This document shows, one piece after another, positions 9,901 to 18,930 of a stretch of DNA of 20,861 nucleotides. Made by a program: the position numbers and the translations under genes. Origin of the DNA: Silene noctiflora (taxonomy: Eukaryota; Streptophyta; Magnoliopsida; Caryophyllales; Caryophyllaceae); NCBI GenBank assembly GCA_009801015.1, contig VHZZ01002387.1, positions 24,735-45,595 on the forward strand, written 5' to 3'. A model generated the notes under the pieces. That model was given only the letters and a program-made list of their open reading frames with translations, was not told the origin of the DNA and did no database searches. Each line of letters starts with the position of its first letter. The stretch's first letter is position 1.

Positions 9901-12900
9901 TCTTAGATACCCATATAAAATTATGAGGTGATATTTAACCCAAATTTAAAATGAATATCACCGTCTTAAACAAGACTAACTGTCATAATTAAATTCAAGT
10001 GTGTGGTTATACATAAAAAAGGAGCAACACATCCAGACTCCAGAGCATGTATCGGGTGGTCCATATAAAAGTTGCGGACTCTTTTGAAGATAATCTCATC
10101 TCATCTCATCTCATCTCATCTCATCTCCAAGGCAGAAACAGCCGCGGCTGATAACGATATCCATTTCAGACACAAATTTTATTAGGATCATCTTAGGTGA
10201 CAATTGAGTGACACTACTTTAATTTCTCTTTATTTACGTCTCTTTAAAGTTTTTGTGATTTTACAATGATGATAAACATATTCAGTAGCGGAGTTCCAAT
10301 TTAAGGTTAAGGGGTGAAGAATTTTTTAAAGGCGAACGAGTAATGATATAATATAAGAGAAACTAGAAAAAAAATCGAAAATTTAAGTTAAATTTTTCAG
10401 CGGGCGCGCGAACGCCCCCTACTAGCCCATCCTCGCTCCACCGCTGAACATAATTAAAAAGGCGGTCATTATGTGTAAATATCAAACTACCAAAATACAT
10501 TTATAAATTTATAAGTGAAGTACATATTCCTTCCTATTCCGGAAAATCTTCCCTATTCGACACTGGCACAAAATTTTAGGGTTTGATTAAAAATTAAAAT
10601 GAGCATAAAGTATTGTGGATCGGAGTGAGGTGATTGCAAGGAGAGAAGGTATTGTTGTGGGTGAGGTGATTAAAAAAATATAAAGTATGAGTATTATGAG
10701 GTACTGTTGTGAACTGAATTAATTAAAATAAGTATAAAACTTTACTGAAAGAGAAAATATGGAAGGTATTGTGAATAGACGAAAAAAGAAATAGGGAATA
10801 GTATTTTGAATAGGAAGGAGTACTTTGTAACAAGTTTACGGTTTAAGATATTTACATTTTCAGTTGGTTTCTCACGTGACAGCCCTAAATATAACCACAT
10901 TATGATAAAAAATAATTACTCATAAAATGTTACATATTCATTAATTGGTTACATTTTCTCATAGAAATGATCAAAATTAGGTAATTGGGTTCGTGGCAAT
11001 GTGTGACAAAAAGAGCCCGTCACAAATGCTCATTTGTGTTACATTTGAATGGTGCATTACGTAATAAAAGATCGAAGGGTAGTGAAATATAGGACGAAAC
11101 AAAGTGAGGATACCCAAATCATATGGTATATATTGCCAAAAATTTGAAAGTGACGATAACTAATAAAGCATATACAAATGACATACTACTGATAACACAA
11201 TTTTAGACGAGAATTGTGATGGAAAATGTAGGCAAGACAAGATTTTACTCAATGGAGTGGGGTTAAACCGTATAACACGAATGAAGAAAATCAAAGTAAT
11301 TGTACTATTGTGGCCTTGTGGGGGTTGTATTTGTATAATAATGAGTAGTGCACAAAAGCATGAACAAATCTGAGTAAGTAGAAAGATCCTAACAATATGT
11401 TCCATTTTTAACAATCGTAGAATAATGGTGAAGCTAAATGACCAATAAGTAGCATAAGAGTAATGTACTTTATTCTCCGTTCCAATCATTTGTTTATCTA
11501 CTTTATTTTAAGGTTTTCTATTATTCCGGTCATTTGTTTATCTACTTTATTTTAAGGTTTTCTCTTTGTTTGTTTAGTTTTTTATATTAGAAAAGTTTTT
11601 TATGTGTAATTTGATCATCCCGTGAGACTATTATCCACTTGTTATTAAACCTGACAAAATTGACTCGACCTGACACCCAAGCTCAAGACCCGAGCTTGAC
11701 ACGAAACCCAGATTTACCTGACACAAATGTTTATTGTTGTAAATTGATTATTATCCACGAGTCAATTGATAATAGTTGACCCGAAACCAACAAACCCGAA
11801 ATTGACCCAACCCGAACTAACGCAACCAAACTCGACCCGGCCCGTTTGACCCATTTGCCAGGTTTACTTGTTATCCATTATGTAACACCCCGACTCAAAC
11901 CCTGGATCGGGAGCGGCCACTTACGGCAGCTCGCCAAACTATGTACATGGCCCACAAATCAACATGGGTCATTTCCAGCGCATTTTGTCCTCACTCATCT
12001 GCATCCCGAGAACTTTTCCAGGAGGTCACCTATCCTAAGACTACTCTCAAGCAAACACGTTTAACTGTGGAGTTCTTTTGCATGGATAACCAGAAAAGAA
12101 AGTGAACTTTGTTGATATGAGTAGTACTTTTAATCCCTTTAAGCACTAGTCATCTAAGTCTATCAATGGACTTCTTCACAAGGATACCTCACCCAAATAA
12201 CGTTTTCGGTTCAGTAGAGTATTATCCAATAACTATAATTAGAAATGGTATCCGCCTTTTTTTTTGTCTTTACGTCAAAAGTAAAGGTAAATAAATGATC
12301 GGACGAAGGGAGTACGTAAAAAGATAGGCCGTACCAAATGGAAGGATGTAAAGCGTGAGAGGAAGTGTCAAGAGGGCTTTTCGTCCGTACACATCTGATA
12401 AATTACCAATTAATGGCGTCATTAACACCGACCCTAATCCTGCTGCCTGCATCACATTAATTAATCACTTTTATTAAGAACTTGAGTTGTATCTATTCAT
12501 AGTACTAATTTAACTACTTCTATAAATGTCAAGAAGATGTCAATATGTTGGTTGCTTTTTGAAAAGTCGTTTGATAAGTAGTTTATTTAGGGTGAATAGT
12601 TGTTATTATACGTTTGAAAAAAAAATGCAAGTATATCGATTCAAGTAAGAGAAATTAATTGATTATGAAATAACATAAATATATGTGTTGCTTATTGAAA
12701 AGTTTAATTTATTCTGGCAAAAAATTCGTGTTGTTATACATTGAAAATAAGCATGTATATGATACAAGTAAGAAAACTTAATTGATTACACATCTCGGAA
12801 CACATAGAGAAAAAAGACAAACAAATGATTATAATTGTTGATGAAAGGAGTCTCGTATTTTCTTTTCGAATCTTCGCTTTGACATATAATTGATTATTTA

Positions 12901-13011
12901 AAAACACGAGAAATTGTGCATCGACTAGATAGAATATTAGCGTAAATCCACTTAATTGCTCTTTTTCTTATATTGTGGATACGAAATCTCATGGTTTAAC
13001 TCTACCCAAAA

Positions 13012-13055
<44 letters not shown>

Positions 13056-14594
13056 GCATGTAGAGTTGTTTTACATTAAAAATTTTGTAGGATTGCATAG
13101 AAATTATTGTTCTTCCTCTGATTAATTTAAATGACAAAAACTTGTATATGGCGGTTTATCAGCTTTAAGGTAAAATCGCCTCCTATTATACGTAAATAAT
13201 ACCCTTATAAAAGTAGTAAATTTTGCTAAATAAGAGACAGTTTGACATTTTTCGTGTGTAAATCTTCCGGTTTAGTCTGGATTCAAGCCGAGTATTATCA
13301 CTAAGCTCGAACACGAGAAGTCTGGTTAAGTTAGAACAACCCCTTACCAGTTGATCTAAGTGCTCATGTATAAAGATAGTTTGACAATAAGTTAATATAA
13401 AACAATCTTACAAGAAGACCTTTTAAATTTAGATATGGATGACCATTTTTGAGTAACTAAAGTCTTGCAACTAAAGAAAGTCACACAGAATTCACAAATA
13501 CTTGTATAAGATAGTTTTAAACAAATTTATCTTAAAACGAAATCTTTTAGCAACTAGTTTTACCCACTAATAAGCTTCGTTTTACAAATATATTAGTATA
13601 AAACCGTCTCAATTACTCGACTATCAATTTTTATTTTTATTTTTACAAAAGCAACACTTGTGTTAGTTACTAGGTACCAGAAAGGACCAAAAACCAGAAA
13701 ATTGTAGGTTGCTTTTTTCTTGGCAATCCCTCTTTAAAGCAATATCAAGAAAAAACACTAGGAAAGCAAGCTCATTCTTTCCTTTTACTTCAAGATTTGA
13801 TTTTATAATGTGTTATGTCTTGGATGTCACCAAAAGAAGAATATGCACTTTAATGTCACGTAAATTTAATCCGATTTTATATTGGATTAAAATACGAAAA
13901 ATGATAAATACAAGAAGTATTTAAGAAGTTAAAAGAGGAAATTAATACTTAATATTGTTATTAATTGCATTAGTTTTAAGGTTTTAACTCCTTAGTCTCA
14001 AGGGCTGTATTTAACATTATTCATAAAATAATGAGATTGCGTATATAAATCCATACATAAAATTTCACAATTTTCAATAATGAGTGTTGATTTTGGACTC
14101 ACCTTTGTTTCTCTGGTATGTTTATACTGATATGAAGTGGAGAAAACATTTTTGATAAGTGTATGACTAGAGTCCAAATTCCATATAAGGATTGTAAGTT
14201 CATAACAAGTTTACGTAAATTCTCAAACAAGATAGTTATACGACACGACCAAGTACAAACAGGTTACATAAGATTAGAATTATGGAGTTGTTTTAAGTCG
14301 TTAAAGTGTACAACGATCATAAAATAGCCTGTACAACAGCTATTAGAGGATTTTTACCTTCCATCGTGTTGGCTAGAATTTTGAAATTATGTTTTCAGAC
14401 ATCCGTTATGGTATAAAGTTACGTACCGCTTGTTGGAAGCCAGAGAGATAGATAGCAAGGGAGCATTCATCTTGACCGGGACAAAGGGCGGCCATTGTAA
14501 CATCGGTTATGGCCGGCAACGTGACTATTCCGGCGAAGACAGCTAAAAAGATGGTCACAAACAAGTGACATAAGCTTCCCAATTTATTGTCCAT
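6961..14594 (-). CDS. Major facilitator superfamily transporter, TetA-like / HIAT1 (MFSD14)-like plant group
   Basis: There are fourteen exons, read from the right: 14594-14427, 12446-12335, 9810-9698, 9605-9483, 9376-9177, 9079-9004, 8416-8330, 8247-8167, 8047-8015, 7900-7847, 7767-7726, 7379-7301, 7229-7159 and 7047-6961. They join in frame to a 441-residue protein ending in TAG (6963-6961). Key segments match my memory of the Arabidopsis At2g16970-At2g16990 group: LPAITDVTMAALCPGQDECS (27-46), the MFS motif A GNLSDVYGRKALL (70-82), AYRRETRFYYAHYV, YFLKAQFHFSKDEY (265-278), SIAWDTW, IASKQVG and GKAQGCISG. Hydrophobic blocks fit about twelve membrane helices. A charged loop at about 186-240, encoded in exon 5, separates the two halves. 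Length is normal for the family. The substrate is unknown; 'tetracycline transporter' labels reflect distant homology only. Introns 1 and 2 are 1980 and 2524 bp. The donor after exon 8 (AGT/GTTTGT) is weak. No disabling change was seen. Confidence 0.93.
8541..8865. repeat. Degenerate tandem repeat in intron 6 of the transporter gene
   Basis: The word ATATTAGCCGGTAGCATGAT begins a unit at about 8541, again at about 8601 (TATTAGCTGTTAGCATGGTT) and about 8737 (TGTTAGCCGGTAGCATGATT). The second and third copies continue alike through ACTTG, AATGGAGCAT, GGTGTTTTGG/GGTGATTTGG, TGTTAGAAATGA and TATGCTGT. Units are roughly 125-135 bp, with the first copy truncated. It lies between exons 7 and 6. Confidence 0.75.
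10094..10128. repeat. (TCTCA)n microsatellite
   Basis: Six perfect TCTCA units are followed by TCTCC, lying within intron 2 of the transporter gene. Confidence 0.95.
10283..10446. mobile_element. hAT-like nonautonomous DNA element (MITE)
   Basis: The 164-bp element starts CAGTAGCGGAG and ends CTCCACCGCTG, imperfect terminal inverted repeats of the CAG(C/T)GGCGGAG type common in plant hAT MITEs. The 8 bp before it (AACATATT) and after it (AACATAAT) agree at seven of eight positions, as expected for a hAT target duplication. The interior is AT-rich and noncoding, with a GC-rich block before the right end. Confidence 0.7.
10527..10820. mobile_element. Stowaway MITE in intron 2 of the transporter gene
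   Basis: The left end TTCCTTCCTATTCCGGAA pairs with the right end GAATAGGAAGGAG, and inner arms share TTCCCTATTC / GAATAGGGAATAG. TA dinucleotides lie on both sides (10525-10526 and 10821-10822). The interior has repeated GGTATTGT and GAGGTGATT words. It is about 294 bp and noncoding. Confidence 0.7.
11476..11565. repeat. 44-bp tandem duplication
   Basis: The block TCATTTGTTTATCTACTTTA plus TTTTAAGGTTTTCT starts at 11486 and repeats exactly 44 bp later at 11530. The opening CTCCGTTCCA resembles a Stowaway end, so this may be a duplicated MITE terminus. Confidence 0.8.
11640..11880. repeat. GACCCG-rich dispersed-repeat remnant
   Basis: The segment is a string of variants of GACCCGAAAC / CAACCCGAAC / CTCGACCCGGCCCG and ends GTTTGACCCATTTGCCAGGT. 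This resembles the ends of widespread plant repeats of the GGCAAACGGGTCGGGT type, read on the other strand. It abuts the Cassandra-like LTR. Confidence 0.5.
11881..12200 (+). mobile_element. Cassandra-like TRIM LTR with a 5S rRNA-like segment
   Basis: The element opens TGTAACACCCCGACTC, a usual LTR start. It contains an inverted 5S rRNA-like block at about 12005-12085: CCAGGAGGTCACCTATCCTA, then GACTACTCTCAAGCAAACAC and TTTAACTGTGGAGTTC, the complements of the 3' half and internal-promoter region of plant 5S RNA. LTRs carrying 5S-like sequence are the hallmark of the Cassandra TRIM family. I found only one LTR and no clear right border or target duplication. It is therefore likely a solo or partial LTR, old and degraded. 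The right end given is approximate. Confidence 0.75.
12250..12312. mobile_element. Possible Stowaway remnant beside exon 2 of the transporter gene
   Basis: The right end GATCGGACGAAGGGAG followed by TA is a typical Stowaway terminus. The left end (TCCGCC after GGTA) is only weakly similar. An inner TTTAC-GTCAAAA-GTAAA foldback is present. It ends about 20 bp from exon 2. Confidence 0.4.
12447..14426 (-). other. Intron 1 of the transporter gene, 1980 bp
   Basis: The donor is GCG/gtacgt at 14426. The acceptor is gatgcag at 12447, followed by GCAGCAGG, which gives a second possible acceptor a few bases on. The first acceptor keeps the family alignment (GFQQA-AAGLGSVL). The interior is AT-rich with several weakly palindromic MITE-like scraps such as ATAAAACCGTCTC. 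Apart from the poly(A) run there is nothing I can name. Confidence 0.8.
13013..13053. repeat. Poly(A) run of 41 bp
   Basis: This is an uninterrupted A-tract on the plus strand, T-tract in the transcript of the transporter gene, in intron 1. It could be the tail of an old retroposon, but no SINE or LINE body is recognisable beside it. The reported length may be inexact because such runs assemble poorly. Confidence 0.9.
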
Positions 14595-14692
14595 TAATGG
14601 AATGTGTCAAGTGTGAGGGAGGGAAATTAGGAAGAAGAATGTTTATTTGAGTGATTGTATGTCAAGACCTAACGTTAAGAGTAATACCCTGC

Positions 14693-14700
14693 TTATATAA
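14693..14700 (-). promoter_or_regulatory. Putative TATA box of the transporter gene
   Basis: On the minus strand TATATAAGC lies about 100 bp upstream of the ATG at 14594. This would place initiation near 14660-14665 and leave a 5' UTR of about 65-70 nt containing a CT-rich stretch (TTCTTCTTCC, TTTCCCTCCCTC). It is a prediction from spacing and motif only. Confidence 0.5.
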
Positions 14701-14869
14701 TACCAAGTACATCTAAAAATGCTGTACACTGGGAAGTAGCGAAAATTGTCGAAGACGACAGTATCTGGCTTAAGCATAAGAAAGGTCAAGTATCATATTA
14801 TTTGTGTATATAAGACAAATACGTTGTTTTTCCTTATGCATTCTTATATACATAAGTGGTATGTATTTG

Positions 14870-14921
14870 ACCCGTTTTAAATCTAAGACGGATATTCCGT
14901 CTTAAGAGAGACTTACTTTAA
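14870..14921. repeat. Short palindrome of the GACGGATA...CCGTC family
   Basis: TAAGACGGA (14884-14892) and TCCGTCTTA (14896-14904) form a 9-bp inverted repeat around TAT, preceded by TTTGACCCGT. The same words appear in the foldback elements near 15.0 and 19.8 kb, so this is likely a tiny or remnant copy. Confidence 0.5.
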
Positions 14922-14979
14922 TTAGGAAGTAGTACCTAAATAGTGTAACTATAAAAGTCACGTCATCTAAAGGGACAAA

Positions 14980-15155
14980 GCGTCTTGCTTGTGACGGTCA
15001 CAAGCTGAAGACGGATAGTGTTCCTCCCACGATAAGGCAAGTGGAAGGGCAAGTGGGGGCAATGGAGCATCCAATGGTTGGTGCCACTTGCATATTATGA
15101 GAGGGGCACTATCCGTCTTCAGCTTGTGACGGATAGTGCCCGTCTTCAATGAGAA
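14980..15155. mobile_element. Foldback MITE with 23-bp perfect inverted repeats
   Basis: The arm TCACAAGCTGAAGACGGATA plus GTG at 14998-15020 is exactly complementary to 15107-15129. Outside the arms lie CGTCTTGCTTGTGACGG on the left and GACGGATAGTGCCCGTCTTC on the right, continuing the palindrome with offsets. The loop of about 86 bp is noncoding. The CTTGTGACGG core links it to the elements at 759-836 and near 19.8 kb. The outer borders are approximate. Long subterminal inverted repeats suggest a Mutator-like or related foldback MITE, which is unproven. Confidence 0.7.
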
Positions 15156-15439
15156 TTTGTGCTAAAGGAAAATATCAAAGAAATTGGGGGCTTTGGCAAT
15201 ACGACTTACGAGTAGTGAGGGGTGAAGTGGGTCATTTCTTGCTTTTGCTTTTAGTATACTTGAAGTGGAGTGCATGAAGCAACATTGAGTTTTTGAGATT
15301 CTCTTGCTACCTTCTACACAAACGATTATAAACTCTTTCATTTCTACAATATATGAAAAGGACACCCAAAATAGTAGCGTATGTTTATGATTCCATTATT
15401 TTATTGGGAAATAATATGCGGCTCGTCTCGATTATAATA
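15156..15439. other. Noncoding spacer
   Basis: Between the foldback MITE and the gypsy fossil I see no gene and no named repeat. Confidence 0.4.
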
Positions 15440-16371
15440 TATAGACTCCATCGATTTTTACTTAGCCTGCTTCTCACACCCTACGGCTCCCTCCGGTCTG
15501 TACTCCCTTCTCAAACGCCACTTTGAACTTTGAGTTGGGCTTTTCACTTGATTACCCAAGAGGAACACGTCTGTGGCACTGATCGACTAAAAGAGCCCGT
15601 AACCAAAAGTGGCTACCTTTAATGTTCGTCCTTTCCCTCGTCCAACTCCCCAACCTATTCCTCGTCTCAGCTTTCGCGTATTAAACGTTAGAATCCGTTG
15701 TGTAGCCATTGTAGTCGGAAGGTTCACAATAAATGCATGTGTTTGGATCTTTTAGACGAATGGCAAGAATGGTGGTATGAATTGAAGGGTATTAAGCCAC
15801 CTTTCAATGGTACATCTGACCTGAGTGGGTCTTTAAGCAAGGGACGGGGGGGGGGCTCGGTGTAACAACCCGCAGAATATGCGTGTGCAGTGTTCACTTC
15901 CACCCTTTAGATTTCCTTCACTTATGTATTTTCATTTTTGTTTTTAGTTTCCACTAGTACTCCAAGACTATTTCATGCGTGTCGAATTTTGGAGTTACCT
16001 TTTTAGTTTAAGTTACGTTTTTAGGCTTTTAAAAAAGGTAGCGCTATTCTACATGTGTAATGTTTCCTGCTACAAATCATGTACTATCAAATAAACCTCT
16101 TTAGAGAGTGCTAGTCAATGAAAATCGCTTCCTACCACAAGCTTCGTTGATATTCTTTGCTTGCTTTGAATAATCATATTGCTTACTTTTATTGCATTCG
16201 TGTGTCGGTCGTTGACAATCGTGACTAGAATTCCCGAAACACACCCCGAGTTCCGAGAAGTGTGCTAGTGGGCGATCCCTCACTAGCACAAGACCGTTGT
16301 TGTTTGCATTTTTGCCTCGGTGTTTGGGTAATAATGCGCACCACGATCCGACATAAGTACCGGACCGTCGC

Positions 16372-17412
16372 TGACAGGCTAATCATATACCTACCAAAAA
16401 TAATCACCGAGTCACTAACTAATATAGCTAAGGAAGTCGGGATCGTATCCACAGGGAGGCAAAGATGCTCTAAAGGTCAACTTAAAGTTTGTCTGTGTAA
16501 CTGATCTTGGGAGTTTGATTTTTGTTTAACTAATATAAGAACAAAGAATTAAAAGCAAGACAAATAAATAAAGGCAAACAGATAATTAAAAGGTCTAAAA
16601 GCAATATAGGAGAAGCAGCTAGGATTATCGGTTCACCACGGTCAATAACATTCAAAAGCATAGGTCAAAGATCGGTATAAAATACGGTCAGAAGGGCTTT
16701 AAATAGTTCCTTTCGGTCTACTGTTCCCCTAGAAATCTAATGTAGCTTTCGCTCTGATTAGGGTGTTCTATTGTTCGCAACAAGTCTTTACCCTGTACCA
16801 ATCTTTCGATCTAGGTCAAGGCTTAACAGGACAATTAACTGATCACATGCATTTAATCAATTAACTACAATAAAAAGATGCAATTAACAATTCTAACACA
16901 ATAAATATCCCAGATCTAGAAACCAATCAACATCTTATTACGAGACCGTGGCTCCCCTAAAACTGATTGTCTTTGCTCATAAATAATAAGAGAAAACGAA
17001 ACAGGCCCCAACTAATTGGGCCGAACAAATAAAACAAATCGTCTAACATAACAAGTCAGTCGATCGACCAACAGTGTCTGTCGATCGACTAACTCAACTG
17101 GCAAACAAGTCGATCGACAAACAGTGTTAGTCGATCAACTAAAACAACAGGTTAGCAGCACTTCATCTCTTCATTCTTGTCCACACGCATCCTGAGGCAA
17201 CGACTTTTGAGCTCAACTCCCACCAATGACAAATGCACACTCCTAAAGTCGGGCTTTGGCTCGTTTTCACACACTTGAGTCGACACCTACATTAAATACA
17301 AGACAACCCAAAATAGTCCGAAAAGAAGGGAAATAGTAGCTAGTCGCTGCTAAATAGGAGCATAAATGCATGCCAAAACGATACGAAAAGTGTATAAAAT
17401 ATGCACGCATCA
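16372..17412 (-). mobile_element. Solo LTR of a second LTR-retrotransposon family, nested in the gypsy LTR
   Basis: This is a 1041-bp block with TG...CA ends in either reading. It is flanked by an exact 5-bp duplication GTCGC at 16367-16371 and 17413-17417. Read on the minus strand it starts TGATGCGTGCATATTTTATA. Near its other end it has CCTGTGGATACGATCCC, sequence I associate with the 3' part of long plant LTRs; that sets the orientation. No internal domain is attached, so it is a solo LTR left by recombination. It contains four TCGATCGAC-type palindromes (17059-17139). It is younger than the gypsy element it interrupts. Confidence 0.85.
17059..17139. repeat. Four GTCGATCGAC palindromes in two ~50-bp units
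   Basis: The 10-bp palindrome GTCGATCGAC occurs at 17059, 17080 and 17109, with a fourth altered copy at 17130 (GTCGATCAAC). Spacing is 21, 29 and 21 bp, with ACAGTGT between the members of each pair. The pattern is a tandem duplication of one pair. It lies inside the solo LTR. Confidence 0.9.
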
Positions 17413-18110
17413 GTCGCATTTGGTATCACAACTCGATCTTCAAATGGATATCATCAAGCCGTATTTGTTCATCGGTGATTGAGAAAATGGTAAAACCGAG
17501 TATTGAGGATCGGGTAGAGTCCTAGGAAGTATTGTTGGATGAGAAAATTCCTTTCTCGAGGGAATCATAATTTGGATGGGGGAGAGCCTCGAGAAGTTGG
17601 AATAGACAGTTAGTAGCCATGAGTCGGCGATGGACGGGATGAGTATCTGGCTCCAAGCTGTCGATGATGCTATCCCCAGCGGTCATGAGGAAGAAAACAC
17701 TCACCTCTATCTAATGATTTAGGAGCTAGAGAATACTTGCGCCACGCTTCTGAAAGCGATGGCCAATGACAGGAAATTTTCGGGTGTTCGCAAAGTGAAG
17801 GCGCTCGAACCTCGTACCCATCATGGAGCGAGGGATGCGGAAGTTGTCGAGAACTTCATATTCTACGTGGAGCAGTGTTTCCGAGCAAGTGGGCTTGACG
17901 AAAATGTGAAGGCCAACACAACGAGTATGTACTTGGTGAATGATGCCATGATATGGTGGAGGGTCAGGTACAAGGAAATCGAAGCGGGCACGATTGCGGT
18001 GGCATCGTGGGTGGGCTTCAAGAAAATTTTCAAAGACCAATTCTATTTCGAGAACACGAATTTTGTTGCTAGGAGGAAGCCGAATTAAGTGAAGCACACC
18101 AACTTAATCC

Positions 18111-18739
18111 CAAAATTATGTTGGAGACTTCTCAAACATGCATGCTCGGGATTTCCGACTTATCCGAGACCGATAGGACATTCGATAAAAAAATATAGGT
18201 ATCTCAAATGCAAAATAAATCCATACAAATAAAATATACTTTATCTATTCCAATGAATTCTATACGTTTGCTTTACACACGTATGTTAATGCTCGTTTTC
18301 TTTTTATTATATATTTAGTTACATATTATTAAAAGTTATAAAAATTTGATAATTTATAACGTATTCACTAAAATAATTTAAAGAAGAACTCACGTGATTA
18401 TCTTTTATGTTATATATATTAGAAGTTATATTGAATATTTTCTCACTTACGAAATAATGCTAACATATACAATTTAATAGAATGGATTCGTTTTTATTAA
18501 AGTATGAATGTTAATGACTAGGAAAGTTAATCGTGAAAATGACTGGATGACATAATAAGGTTGGCAATAAAAATAATGTATTTATAGCCCCATGTACAAA
18601 AAGTTGCGGAGGCATAAAGGAATGAGTAGCGTCTAAGTTTGGTCGTGACTCGTGAGCAGTAAAAGAAAATCCACTGTTTACTTTAGCTCCTAGATTACTC
18701 CTACCTTGTATCATTTAAACATTTCTATGATCTACATTT
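18111..18739. other. AT-rich spacer with a possible MITE at about 18239-18492
   Basis: The left words TCTATTCCAATGAATTCTAT and ACGTTTGC (near 18244-18272) are loosely complementary to the right words GCTAACATATACAATTTAAT and AGAATGGATT (near 18458-18487). This gives an inverted repeat around an AT-rich core of some 190 bp. It may be an old Stowaway-like MITE. The rest of the stretch holds nothing I can name. Confidence 0.35.
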
Positions 18740-18930
18740 TAGGAGGTTTTACTTCATAAACTCAAGGGTTCCACTTTAAAATCAATTAGTTATAAAGGGA
18801 GTAGCTTCTTAGTTTATAAAGTGGTAAATTTTCCCGTCTTTTATCAATGTGGGACACCCACTATAGGTTAATATAGGTTTCTTCACTCCCCGACCCCCAC
18901 ATGTGAACCCATCCTATATCGGTCTGGATG
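18740..18930 (+). mobile_element. Diverged TRIM-type LTR fragment
   Basis: The run GGGTTCCACTTTAAAATCAA, GGGAGTAGCTTCTTAGTTTA, then TCTTTTATCAATGTGGGACA follows the same order and spacing as the LTR words of the TRIM at 3796-4385 (GTTCCATCCTAAAACCAATT, AGTAGCC, ACTTATAAG, TTACCAACGTGGGA). After it, CCCCCACATGTGAACCCAT resembles the TRIM internal start. No second LTR or duplication was found, so it is an old solo or partial copy with uncertain borders. Confidence 0.6.

Larger units (their letters stand above)
9811..12334 (-). other. Intron 2 of the transporter gene, 2524 bp, rich in mobile elements
   Basis: Donor GT lies at 12334-12333 and acceptor cag at 9813-9811; it splits a Val codon after one base. 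From right to left it contains a short Stowaway-like remnant, a Cassandra-like LTR, a GACCCG-rich repeat, a local tandem duplication, a Stowaway MITE, a hAT-like MITE and a microsatellite, each listed separately. No gene lies within it. Confidence 0.85.
15440..18110 (+). mobile_element. Ty3/gypsy LTR retrotransposon fossil, incomplete, with a nested solo LTR
   Basis: Parts from left to right: a possible 3' internal segment (about 15440-15860) ending in a G-rich purine tract at 15839-15860; an LTR starting TGTAACAACCCG at 15861 and ending GTCGCA at 17418, about 512 bp once the nested insertion is discounted; a primer-binding-like TTTGGTATCACAAC (17419-17432) resembling the initiator-Met tRNA site; and a gag remnant up to about 18088. 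The gag part shows the retrotransposon gag pattern (EVVENFIFYVEQCFRASGL, AMIWWRVRYKE, FKKIFKDQFY). Pol was not found and the element is broken in several ways. The order internal-LTR-internal suggests recombination between copies or tandem insertion. The left and right limits are approximate. It is an old fossil. Confidence 0.7.

Noticed and set aside
12005-12085. Functional 5S rRNA gene
   Set aside because: Only part of the 5S sequence is recognisable, diverged and embedded in an LTR, so it is better explained as Cassandra-like.
13709-13924. Plus-strand frame of 71 residues
   Set aside because: It lies in intron 1 of the transporter, AT-rich, with no recognisable features.
17059-17139. CRISPR-like array from the regularly spaced TCGATCGAC words
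   Set aside because: The repeats are 10 bp, four in number, within a plant LTR; there are no unique spacers of constant length and no cas genes.
17726-18097. Minus-strand frame of 123 residues
   Set aside because: It is antisense to the gag remnant, whose plus-strand translation carries the recognisable family pattern.
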